8,408 nt of DNA. Source: Bacillota bacterium. Its GTDB lineage: Bacteria > Bacillota > Clostridia > Acetivibrionales > JAKOSZ01. Shown here one piece after another: positions 1-5,350 of this stretch (positions within the stretch are counted from its first letter, which is position 1; each line of letters opens with the position of its first letter). The stretch is taken from contig JAKOSZ010000217.1 in the NCBI GenBank assembly GCA_029776555.1, positions 1 to 8,408 on the forward strand. The letters run 5' to 3'. Under the pieces are notes generated by a model. The model made no database searches, was not told where the DNA came from, and saw nothing but the letters and a program-made list of their open reading frames with translations. Made by a program: the position numbers and the translations under genes.

Positions 1-999
1 ACCTTCAAACCGGGCGTCGACTTTGCGACTGCGGATAACCCCTGGAGGGAAGACTTCTTAAGCGAAATTTCTCAGTACAAGGTCCTGAGGTTCATGGACT
101 GGACACCTACCAACAGCTCTACCGTGACCAGCTGGAGCCAGATAATACCTAAAACTTCCAACCAGACCAACGGCGTGGCTTATGAGTGGCAGATAGACCT
201 GTGCAACAGAATAGGGGCGGACATGTGGGTGTGCATACCCCACGCGGCTGACTGGGACTACTCCTACCAGCTGGCCCGGCTGATAAAGGACAACCTGAGG
301 CCGGACTTGAAGGTGTACGTTGAATACTCCAATGAGACCTGGAATGGATCGTTCAGCCAGTTCCAGTACTGCATAGACCGGGGAGTGGCCCTCAATCTTC
401 CGGGAATGAACCAGTGGTACAAGGGCTGGGCATACCACGTGTATGCGGCGGTAAGGCATTTTGAACAGTTTGAGAGGGTGTTCGGCACCGACAGCCCCAG
501 GCTGGTGAAGGTAATCGCCGGCCAGGCCGGTTACGTGGGACCTGACAACACGGCACCCATGGCTGAACACCACCTGCTCTGCCTAAACAACCCCACGGTT
601 AACCCCAAGGGGATAAAGGCAAATGCCTACGCCATAGCGCCATATATGGGAGGGAACAGCGTAGCCGAACTCAGAAATAATATTGCTCAGGCGGTTCAGT
701 ACTGCCAGAACCACCTCAACAGCCTTGCCGGTTCGGGATTGCAACTGATAGCCTATGAGGGAGGGCAGCACTGTACCAACAACGCGGATGACGTGAACCG
801 CGACCCGGCTATGTACCAGCTTTACATGGACTACTTCAACGCCATGAAAACCAAGATACAGGGGATTTTCTGCCACTATGTCCACGTGGGCAGCTGGAGC
901 GACGGAGGAGCCTGGGGAGCCCTGGAGTACACCGGCCAGCCCCTGTCCCAGGCCCACAAGTACCGGGCAATACTAGACTGGATTTCCCAGAACCATTGA
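1..999 (+). CDS. Glycoside-hydrolase-like TIM-barrel protein (5' end missing)
   Basis: The reading frame is open from base 1 to a TGA at 997-999, leaving 332 residues; the start lies upstream of the window. The protein looks like a clan GH-A type (beta/alpha)8 barrel. An Asn-Glu pair in EYSNETWN (visible residues N111-E112) sits where the acid/base glutamate normally follows strand 4. A second glutamate in AYEGG (E253) sits where the strand-7 nucleophile is expected. Other conserved-looking blocks are the DMWVCIPHAAD segment near residues 75-85 and the C-terminal GAWGALEYTGQPLSQAHKY block. Many bacterial proteins of this general type are annotated only as hypothetical or cellulose-binding-like, and I know of no characterised member, so the substrate is unknown. 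A secretion signal cannot be judged because the N-terminus is absent. The catalytic assignment is inference from motif order; that it is a barrel hydrolase-like protein is fairly secure. Confidence 0.75.
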   Translation, partial: TFKPGVDFATADNPWREDFLSEISQYKVLRFMDWTPTNSSTVTSWSQIIPKTSNQTNGVAYEWQIDLCNRIGADMWVCIPHAADWDYSYQLARLIKDNLRPDLKVYVEYSNETWNGSFSQFQYCIDRGVALNLPGMNQWYKGWAYHVYAAVRHFEQFERVFGTDSPRLVKVIAGQAGYVGPDNTAPMAEHHLLCLNNPTVNPKGIKANAYAIAPYMGGNSVAELRNNIAQAVQYCQNHLNSLAGSGLQLIAYEGGQHCTNNADDVNRDPAMYQLYMDYFNAMKTKIQGIFCHYVHVGSWSDGGAWGALEYTGQPLSQAHKYRAILDWISQNH

Positions 1000-1002
1000 G
1001 CA

Positions 1003-1025
1003 ACCGGATAATTGGACCGTCCGGT
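1003..1025 (+). terminator. Weak hairpin after the first gene
   Basis: ACCGGA (1003-1008) pairs with TCCGGT (1020-1025) four bases after the stop codon. The stem is only 6 bp with an 11-base loop, and it is followed by AAATGGTTTTG rather than a clean T-run. A poor intrinsic terminator at best. Confidence 0.25.
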
Positions 1026-1068
1026 AAATGGTTTTGCCCTGGTTCAGACCCGGTGGCGGATAAGAAAG

Positions 1069-1172
1069 AGGGGGCTGTAACAAAAGGTTAAGCTGAAAGT
1101 GAGCTCCGGCGGAACACAAGGGGACGGTTCCCCTGTACATTGTGCAGAGAAACCGCCCCCTTCTATTTTTTC
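1069..1172 (+). terminator. Possible long-range terminator around the left repeat
   Basis: AGGGGGC (1069-1075) can pair with GCCCCCT (1155-1161), which runs directly into TCTATTTTTT. The enclosed bases include the self-folding left end of the repeat element (1115-1144), giving a branched stem before a T-rich tract. This is the best termination candidate for the first gene, but the closing helix is short and the loop is long, so it is uncertain. Confidence 0.25.
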
Positions 1173-1230
1173 CTCACCGGGGACTCTTCTTTATTGACTT
1201 AACAAGTCAATAGAGAACCGTCCCCTTGAC
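1115..1230. repeat. Palindromic REP/MITE-like element with GGGGACGGTTC termini
   Basis: The word CAAGGGGACGGTTC (1117-1130) recurs exactly in inverted orientation as GAACCGTCCCCTTG (1215-1228), so the element has 14-bp perfect terminal inverted repeats about 110 bp apart. The left end also folds on itself: AGGGGA/TCCCCT around a CGGT loop (1119-1134), enclosed by CACAA (1115-1119) and TTGTG (1140-1144). The interior holds a perfect 9-bp palindrome, TATTGACTT AAC AAGTCAATA (1192-1212). No ORF is present. GGGGACGGTTC palindromes are, from memory, recurrent in Clostridia genomes and resemble substrates of REP-associated Y1 transposases; that link is inference. The right end touches the TGA stop (1231-1233) of the minus-strand gene. 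Confidence 0.6.
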
Positions 1231-2112
1231 TCACTGGCCCAGGGACTTTTTCAAGCTTTCGATGCAGCCCTTGAGGAAATCCACCGCCAGCCGAATGTCC
1301 TTTTCAGGGTTCGGCCCCACTTCCCTTTCAATGGTCAGGAAGCCCCTGTACCCTATGTCGTAGAGGGCCTTAAGGTACCTGGGGAAGTCCACCTGCCCTT
1401 CGCCCAGGGGAACTTCTTTAAATAGCTCGCCTAAGTTGATGTCTTCAATCCCGCCTTCGGCAAAGAAGTTGTATATCCTTTCCGGGTCGTCCTTTTTCAG
1501 CATTATTCCGTCCTTGGCATGGGTGTGGACTATGTAATCCTTTAATGTGTACACCGCAGCCACAGGGTCGTCGCCGGTAACCATCACCAGGTTTGCTGGG
1601 TCGAAGTTGACCCTTACGCCTTTGGAGCTCAAGCCGTCCAGGAACTCTTTCAGCGTGGCGGCGGTTTCAGGGCCTGTCTCGATGGCGAAATAGGCTCCTA
1701 TACTGTCTCCGTATTCGCCCAGGGCCTCGCAGGCTTCCGCCAGTATGGCCCTCCTGGGATGCCTGGGATCGGGCGGGATTACGCCGATATGAGTGGTCAC
1801 AATGTTGGTTTCCAGGTCCTTGGCCAGGTCTAAAATCCTTTTTGACTTCTCAATTTTCCACTGGTTTTCCTCTTTTACCGCAAAACCATGGCCTCCCAGG
1901 TCGCCGCAGAGGGCCGAAATTACCAGGCCGTTGGACTTTACCATGTCCAGTATCTCTTTCCGCCGGGCGGGGGAAAGGTTTTCAGGGGCCATATCTCCGT
2001 ACGTGGCGTAGACTTGAACTCCTTTGGCTCCCACTTCCCTGGCTTTCTCTATTGCTTCCCTGAAGCCGACGCGGAAGGAATCTGCCAGAACTCCGATCTG
2101 AAAGATCTCCAT
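1231..2112 (-). CDS. Sugar phosphate isomerase/epimerase family TIM barrel
   Basis: A complete 293-residue protein of the xylose isomerase-like (AP endonuclease family 2) TIM-barrel superfamily, whose members use a divalent metal to isomerise, epimerise or dehydrate sugars, keto-sugars and inositols. The metal-ligand pattern is visible: E145 (YFAIE), D171 (FDPAN), H198 in HTHAKD with K200 and D201, and E262 (TIERE). The family GEGxxDF motif is at 237-243. Length is normal and no signal peptide is present, so it should be cytoplasmic. The ATG at 2110-2112 is preceded by AGGTGGTG at good spacing. The gene stands alone on the minus strand: its stop touches a repeat element and its upstream neighbour is about 290 bp away and divergent. 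Exact substrate unknown; confidence is high for the family and low for the reaction. Confidence 0.9.
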   Translation of the reverse strand: MEIFQIGVLADSFRVGFREAIEKAREVGAKGVQVYATYGDMAPENLSPARRKEILDMVKSNGLVISALCGDLGGHGFAVKEENQWKIEKSKRILDLAKDLETNIVTTHIGVIPPDPRHPRRAILAEACEALGEYGDSIGAYFAIETGPETAATLKEFLDGLSSKGVRVNFDPANLVMVTGDDPVAAVYTLKDYIVHTHAKDGIMLKKDDPERIYNFFAEGGIEDINLGELFKEVPLGEGQVDFPRYLKALYDIGYRGFLTIEREVGPNPEKDIRLAVDFLKGCIESLKKSLGQ

Positions 2113-2184
2113 AATATCACCACCTGCGTTTTTCTATACGGGGCTGTGGGTCGGCGTTTTTTGCCTCCCTTTTTATTATATATA

Positions 2185-2213
2185 ATTATCCGAGTTTGGA
2201 ATAGCTTCCGCAA
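2185..2213 (-). promoter_or_regulatory. Candidate promoter for the 1231-2112 gene
   Basis: Read on the minus strand, TTGCGG (2208-2213) and GATAAT (2185-2190) are separated by 17 bases, with an AT-rich tract continuing downstream. The -35 box matches only TTG of the consensus; the -10 matches five of six. An overlapping TATAAT just downstream is an alternative. A transcript would have a leader of about 65 bases. Confidence 0.35.
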
Positions 2214-2217
2214 AATT

Positions 2218-2234
2218 AAGTGCTTGCTTTAAAA
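2218..2234. promoter_or_regulatory. Operator-like word AAGTGCTTGCTTTAAAA
   Basis: This sits immediately upstream of the candidate -35 box of the minus-strand epimerase gene. It closely matches the word AAGCGCTTGCTTAAAG inside the promoter at 7658-7686: 11 of 12 bases agree in AAGYGCTTGCTT and both run on into A-rich sequence. An AAGCGCTT core is typical of LacI/CcpA-family operators. Shared control by such a regulator is inference. Confidence 0.35.
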
Positions 2235-2341
2235 CGGCCCGCGGCTTTGCGGAATGGGGGCCTCTCTATACGGCTGCGCCGGTATTGCCCGGGATGGCAG
2301 CAAAAGCACCTGTCAACTGTAACACTTCAGCAGCCGGGGAA

Positions 2342-2347
2342 TATAAT
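2342..2347 (+). promoter_or_regulatory. Candidate -10 box upstream of the small-peptide genes
   Basis: A consensus TATAAT lies 56 bases before the first small ORF. The best -35 at 17-base spacing is GTAACA (2319-2324), four of six matches. A sporulation sigma factor promoter is an alternative but no clear match was seen. Confidence 0.3.
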
Positions 2348-2402
2348 GTACTGAAATTGTTCAATGGCTTCTGGACTCAGCCCGTGGAGAGGAGGTGCCT
2401 TT

Positions 2403-2501
2403 ATGGGAGCTTTTAGGAGGGACCCTGCAATACTGTTCTTCATTATTGTGTTCCTGCTGCTGTTTGACGGCGGATTTAAGTGCAGGGAAGATGTAGAGTA
2501 A
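2403..2501 (+). CDS. Small single-helix membrane peptide (32 aa)
   Basis: ATG at 2403 follows a near-consensus ribosome binding site (GAGAGGAGGTG) at about 6 bases spacing, and a TAA closes the frame at 2499-2501. The peptide begins MGAFRRDPA, then has an uninterrupted hydrophobic helix (residues 9-21, ILFFIIVFLLLF), then a short polar tail ending CREDVE. The positive N-terminus before the helix and acidic tail suggest a membrane-inserted peptide. Such short hydrophobic proteins are abundant in spore-forming Firmicutes (YjcZ-like and similar), but I cannot assign a named family. A second peptide gene follows 49 bases downstream. The strong Shine-Dalgarno and clean topology argue for a real gene; function unknown. 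Confidence 0.6.
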   Translation: MGAFRRDPAILFFIIVFLLLFDGGFKCREDVE

Positions 2502-2550
2502 GTAAAGAAATGATGTCCGAAAATTACCTATAAAAGGAGAAGTGAAGATT

Positions 2551-2661
2551 ATGACCGACATTGAAAGGGGTTTTGACCACCACAACGATATCAACCTGGT
2601 TTGGCTCATTATCATAATCGTTATCATAATAATTATTTGCTGCGGCTTTTTTAAATTTTAA
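2551..2661 (+). CDS. Small single-helix membrane peptide (36 aa)
   Basis: ATG at 2551 follows AAGGAG (2534-2539) at 11 bases, and the frame ends with TAA at 2659-2661. The N-terminal half is polar and His/Asp-rich (TDIERGFDHHND). It is followed by an isoleucine-rich membrane helix at about residues 15-29 and a CCGFFKF tail with two adjacent cysteines. It lies 49 bases after another one-helix peptide gene in the same direction, so the two are probably co-transcribed. The pair resembles tandem tiny membrane proteins of endospore formers. Low-complexity codons (ATC/ATA/ATT runs) could arise by chance in AT-rich DNA, but the ribosome binding site and neighbour support coding. Function unknown. 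Confidence 0.55.
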   Translation: MTDIERGFDHHNDINLVWLIIIIVIIIIICCGFFKF

Positions 2662-2724
2662 TAATAGAGAATACCGCCATTGAGCTTTCACGGCCCCAGG
2701 GCCGGATTCAGGATTGAGAAAGAC

Positions 2725-2850
2725 CTCTTATGCGTTCCGTGGGAGCATGCCTTTGGATGGTGAGGCTAAACAGGATAAGCCCGGAAGGGCAAGCCTGTTC
2801 CTGACGATAGGGCATGCCTGGCGGGAACTGCATAGGAGTTTTTTGTTTTT
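2725..2850 (+). ncRNA. Candidate structured RNA with terminator-like tail, family unknown
   Basis: This is a long, nearly continuous fold. The outer helix pairs 2725-2733 with 2830-2838 (9 bp, one G-U). It continues with GTTCC (2734-2738) to GGAAC (2824-2828), a symmetric 6x6 internal loop, and GCATGCC (2745-2751) to GGCATGC (2811-2817). After a large internal loop come AACAGG (2769-2774) to CCTGTT (2794-2799) and GCCC-GGAA-GGGC (2779-2790) with a GNRA tetraloop. The outer stem runs directly into TTTTTTGTTTTT (2839-2850). A GNRA cap, stacked helices and a U-tract suggest a small RNA or cis-acting leader rather than a gene. The GGAA tip recalls SRP RNA, but the flanking SRP bases do not match. 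It could also be a MITE-like palindrome. No clear promoter was found. Confidence 0.45.
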
Positions 2851-2888
2851 GGGACACGGGGACAAGGGACCTGTCCCCGTGTCCCAAA
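2848..2888. repeat. Perfect 17-bp palindrome of the GGGACACGGGGACA type
   Basis: TTTGGGACACGGGGACA (2848-2864) pairs perfectly with TGTCCCCGTGTCCCAAA (2872-2888) around a 7-base spacer. It shares the GGGGAC core with the element at 1115-1230. As I recall, GGGACACGGGGAC palindromes occur in many copies in Firmicutes genomes. It directly abuts the T-run of the structured element before it and could help stop transcription from either side. Confidence 0.55.
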
Positions 2889-2892
2889 GCTT

Positions 2893-2919
2893 TTGTCCTT
2901 AAGCCATTTGTGGTAAAAT
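2893..2919 (+). promoter_or_regulatory. Candidate extended -10 promoter for the GH30-like operon
   Basis: TGGTAAAAT (2911-2919) is a TGn-extended -10 box (TAAAAT). An upstream TTGTCC (2893-2898) is a weak -35 at 15 bases, short but tolerated with an extended -10. Transcription would start near 2926, leaving a leader of about 120 bases before the preferred start codon. Confidence 0.4.
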
Positions 2920-2972
2920 TCTGGTGGACAGGTCAGCGGTAGAGCCAATGGGCCGGAAAGGTATGCTTTTAC

Positions 2973-3001
2973 GCCGGCTTGACAGAAGTCCTGTAACCGG
3001 C
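2973..3001 (+). promoter_or_regulatory. Leader hairpin before the GH30-like gene
   Basis: GCCGG (2973-2977) pairs with CCGGC (2997-3001), and TT plus ACAG (2979-2985) pair with CTGTAA (2991-2996), giving 11 bp with two single-base bulges and a five-base loop. It lies within the leader, about 30 bases before the ribosome binding site. No U-tract follows, so it is not an intrinsic terminator; it may affect RNA stability or translation. Confidence 0.3.
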
Positions 3002-3045
3002 AAGAGGGTGTGGGCCAGGTGATTACAGGGAAGGAGGGAAAGGAT

Positions 3046-4458
3046 TTGATTAAGGCCTTCGTGGATTTTAACAGGAAGCTCAGGGACTGGGACGGATTTG
3101 GCGTAAACTACGTGGAGACCTGCCAGACTCCCGATTACAGCGCTAATCCGCAGGATTACGGTGGTTTTAGCACCCTTTCCGGGGAGAAGAGGCAGGAAAT
3201 CCTGGAAATGATTTTTGGCGAAGACGGCTTGAAGCCGGGAATCATAAAGATGTTCTTAGACCCCTTCCACCAGGCGGAAGACAGGCAAAACGGGCCTGGA
3301 CCCGACCAGATAGATATGGCCAATTACGACCACGAGACCACAACCGGCTGGATGCGCTATTTTGCCAAGAAAGGGTTGGAGCTGACCCGTTCCAGGGGGA
3401 GCGACCTTTCCATCATTACAACCCTGTACGGGCCTCCGGGCTGGATGACAAAGCAGAAGTTTGTAAGGGGACGGGACCTGGACCCGGAATACAGGCTGGA
3501 GCTGGCCAAGTATTTCGTCTCCTGGGTTAAGTTCCTCAGGGAGAGAGAAGGCCTTCCGGTGAAATACATAAGCCTGCACAACGAGGGCGAAGACTATGTC
3601 AGGTGGCCGGAAGACGGGAGTACGGCCAACTGGGAAGAAGGGCATGACTACAACATGTTCTGGCCGCGGGAGCTGGTGGTGGAGTTTATAAAGCTTTTGA
3701 GAGATGTGCTGGACGCCAACGGCCTGAAAGATGTGGGGGTCACCCCCGGCGAAACCAGCAACTGGTACAGGTTTGTGGAGTGGGGATACGCCTGCGCCAT
3801 TGCCGACGACGAAGAAGCCCTGAATAAACTAGGGCTGGTCACGTCCCACGGTTTTATAAGCAGCTGGAAGAGGTGGGTGGGCGACTGCCGGAGCACTGGC
3901 ATAGACCTTTTAAGGGAAAAACGCCCCGACCTCCATGCCTGGACCACGTCCATCAGCTGGAGTAAAATGGATGTCCATTTCCTGAACGAATACCGGAGCA
4001 GCATATATGCCGCCAAGGTTAACGGCCTGATCCCCTGGGCCTGCATCCAGTACCCGGCCGGATGGGCCAAGGGGGACCCTAACCCGGGGACGGCCTTCAG
4101 GGTGGACGGCCAGGGGGGCTATACGGTGGAACCGGGCTATTATTACTACAAGCAGGTGTGCCGGGCCGGACAGCCGGGAATGGCGGTCTCAAGGGTGATG
4201 TCCAATGACAGCGAGCTTGTGTTTATGGCCTTTGCCGAAAACGGCACCAGGAACCCTGACGCCTTTGTGGTTTTAAACACTTCCGACCAGGACAAGAAGG
4301 TGGATATAAAAGTATCGGGAAGCGACAGCAGGGCTTTTGAGGCCTACCGAACATCGCCTTCCGAGAAATACGCGGGGCTGGGTGAATACGGGCTTAAGGA
4401 CGGGGTTATAACCTACCTGTCACCGGCCGGTTCTGCCACAAGCTTTTTCGGGAAATAA
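3046..4458 (+). CDS. GH30-like glycoside hydrolase, cytoplasmic
   Basis: A TIM-barrel glycosidase with a C-terminal beta-sandwich, resembling family GH30 of clan GH-A. I prefer the TTG start at 3046 because AAGGAGGG (3031-3038) lies 7 bases before it and the protein then begins near the conserved WDGFGVNYVE block. The frame stays open upstream, and GTG codons at 3010 or 3019 are alternatives with poorer ribosome binding sites. With 470 residues, the barrel covers roughly 1-350 and the sandwich 360-470. The strand-4 acid/base is visible as HNEGED (N179-E180). At the expected strand-7 nucleophile position the sequence reads WTTSISW, with S302 where GH30 enzymes have glutamate, so the mechanism may be altered. 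No signal peptide: an intracellular enzyme acting on imported oligosaccharide or glycoside is likely. The amidohydrolase gene follows after 21 bases, so the two probably form an operon. Confidence 0.8.
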   Translation: MIKAFVDFNRKLRDWDGFGVNYVETCQTPDYSANPQDYGGFSTLSGEKRQEILEMIFGEDGLKPGIIKMFLDPFHQAEDRQNGPGPDQIDMANYDHETTTGWMRYFAKKGLELTRSRGSDLSIITTLYGPPGWMTKQKFVRGRDLDPEYRLELAKYFVSWVKFLREREGLPVKYISLHNEGEDYVRWPEDGSTANWEEGHDYNMFWPRELVVEFIKLLRDVLDANGLKDVGVTPGETSNWYRFVEWGYACAIADDEEALNKLGLVTSHGFISSWKRWVGDCRSTGIDLLREKRPDLHAWTTSISWSKMDVHFLNEYRSSIYAAKVNGLIPWACIQYPAGWAKGDPNPGTAFRVDGQGGYTVEPGYYYYKQVCRAGQPGMAVSRVMSNDSELVFMAFAENGTRNPDAFVVLNTSDQDKKVDIKVSGSDSRAFEAYRTSPSEKYAGLGEYGLKDGVITYLSPAGSATSFFGK

Positions 4459-4479
4459 AAGATGCCTGGAGGGATAACA

Positions 4480-5241
4480 ATGATTATTGATGCGGATGTG
4501 CACATATCTCCCCTGTTTGAGAGCGGATACGGCATTTCGGCGGAGGAACTGATAAGGCGCATGGACAGGGCGGGAGTGGATAAGGCCCTTACCTGGCTGC
4601 AGCCTCCTTATCTTCGCCACATAGACGATTCAAACGAATACGTGTATAAGGCGTCAAAGCGTTACCCCGATAGGATACTGGGCTTCGGCTGGGCCGATCC
4701 CAACCTGGGGGTGGAGAGGGCAAAGGACATGGTCAAGCGCTGCGTATACGAATACGGCTTTTACGGCGTGAAGCTGAACGGAGCCCAGAACAGCTTCTAC
4801 ATCGACGACCCCCGTATCTCCATACCCGTTATAGAGGAAATTGCCAGGACGGGAAAAGTCCTTGCCTTTCATGTGGGCGCCGATGCCTATGAACACACAC
4901 ATCCTTTCAGAGTGGGGAAGATTGCCCGGATGTTCCCGGAAGTAAAAATACTCATGGTCCACATGGGCGGGGCCGGGCTGCCCGACCTAAGTGACTCCGC
5001 CATTGAAATAGCCGGAGAGCATCCCAACATAACCCTGGTGGGGAGTTCCATTAAGGATTTGGCCATTCTCAAGGCAATTAAAAGCCTGGGAGCTTCAAGG
5101 GTCTGTTTTGGAAGCGATACGCCCTTTGCCCTGATGCATGTTGAGCTGGCCAAATATAAGGTCCTGCTGGAAGGAGAAGTAAGTGAGGAAGAAAAAGCCC
5201 TTATCATGGGCGGAAACATAAAGAGGCTTTTTGGACTCTGA
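4480..5241 (+). CDS. Amidohydro_2 family metal-dependent hydrolase
   Basis: A 253-residue TIM-barrel hydrolase of the amidohydrolase superfamily. The start at ATG 4480 is chosen because GGAGGG (4468-4473) lies 6 bases upstream and the family-typical N-terminus MIIDADVH follows. An in-frame ATG at 4462 has no such site. The strand-1 motif is D4-x-D6-x-H8, an Asp variant of HxH seen in many Amidohydro_2 proteins. Further motifs are VKLN (K99), FHVGAD (H131), VHMGG (H161), FGSD (D213) and the C-terminal GGNIKRLFGL. Members hydrolyse lactones or amides or decarboxylate acids, so a role in opening a sugar lactone or a ring product is plausible but not shown. It lies 21 bases behind the GH30-like gene and is followed by a terminator hairpin, so it is the last gene of that operon. 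Normal length, cytoplasmic. Confidence 0.85.
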   Translation: MIIDADVHISPLFESGYGISAEELIRRMDRAGVDKALTWLQPPYLRHIDDSNEYVYKASKRYPDRILGFGWADPNLGVERAKDMVKRCVYEYGFYGVKLNGAQNSFYIDDPRISIPVIEEIARTGKVLAFHVGADAYEHTHPFRVGKIARMFPEVKILMVHMGGAGLPDLSDSAIEIAGEHPNITLVGSSIKDLAILKAIKSLGASRVCFGSDTPFALMHVELAKYKVLLEGEVSEEEKALIMGGNIKRLFGL

Positions 5242-5248
5242 GCATGAC

Positions 5249-5300
5249 GGTGAAAGCCGGGAGCTGAATTAACCGGCTTTCACCATTTCATGTCTCTTTT
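5249..5300 (+). terminator. Terminator hairpin of the GH30-like/amidohydrolase operon
   Basis: GGTGAAAGCCGG (5249-5260) pairs perfectly over 12 bp with CCGGCTTTCACC (5273-5284), beginning 8 bases after the stop codon. It is followed by ATTTCATGTCTCTTTT, a broken T-rich tract. No U-tract lies on the other side, so it favours the plus strand. Confidence 0.6.
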
Positions 5301-5308
5301 AATCTGCC

Positions 5309-5350
5309 GGCCATACGCCGGGAGGACATCAGTCCTCCCAGCGTATGGCC
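5309..5350 (-). terminator. 19-bp hairpin with the stop codon in its loop
   Basis: On the minus-strand transcript, GGCCATACGCTGGGAGGAC (5350-5332), the last codons of the oxidoreductase gene, pairs with GTCCTCCCGGCGTATGGCC (5327-5309) just after it. The loop is four bases, TGAT, and holds the TGA stop. The one irregular position is a U-G wobble on this strand but a C-A mismatch on the other, so the fold is favoured in the gene's own mRNA. No U-tract follows (GGCAGATTAAAAG), so it may be an mRNA 3'-end stabiliser or factor-assisted stop rather than a classic terminator. Confidence 0.5.

Noticed and set aside
58..573. Long minus-strand open frame opposite the first gene
   Set aside because: It is an antisense shadow of the glycoside-hydrolase-like gene, with no ribosome binding site or recognisable protein motifs.
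2771..2799. GGAA-capped stem suggesting SRP (4.5S) RNA
   Set aside because: The conserved bases flanking the SRP helix 8 tip (CAGGUCC and GGAAGCAGCC) are not present; only the tetraloop agrees.
2800..2836. CTGACGA followed by a stem and GGAAC, resembling a hammerhead ribozyme core
   Set aside because: The required GAAA after stem II is absent and the bases take part in the long hairpin instead.
2714..2902. A 62-codon plus-strand open frame with a TTG start
   Set aside because: No ribosome binding site, and it runs straight through the structured RNA-like element and the perfect palindrome, whose pairing explains the sequence better.
2979..3007. A perfect TTGACA at 2979-2984 as a -35 box
   Set aside because: At 16-18 bases downstream the sequence is CAAGAGGG, with no -10 box, and the hexamer is part of a leader stem.
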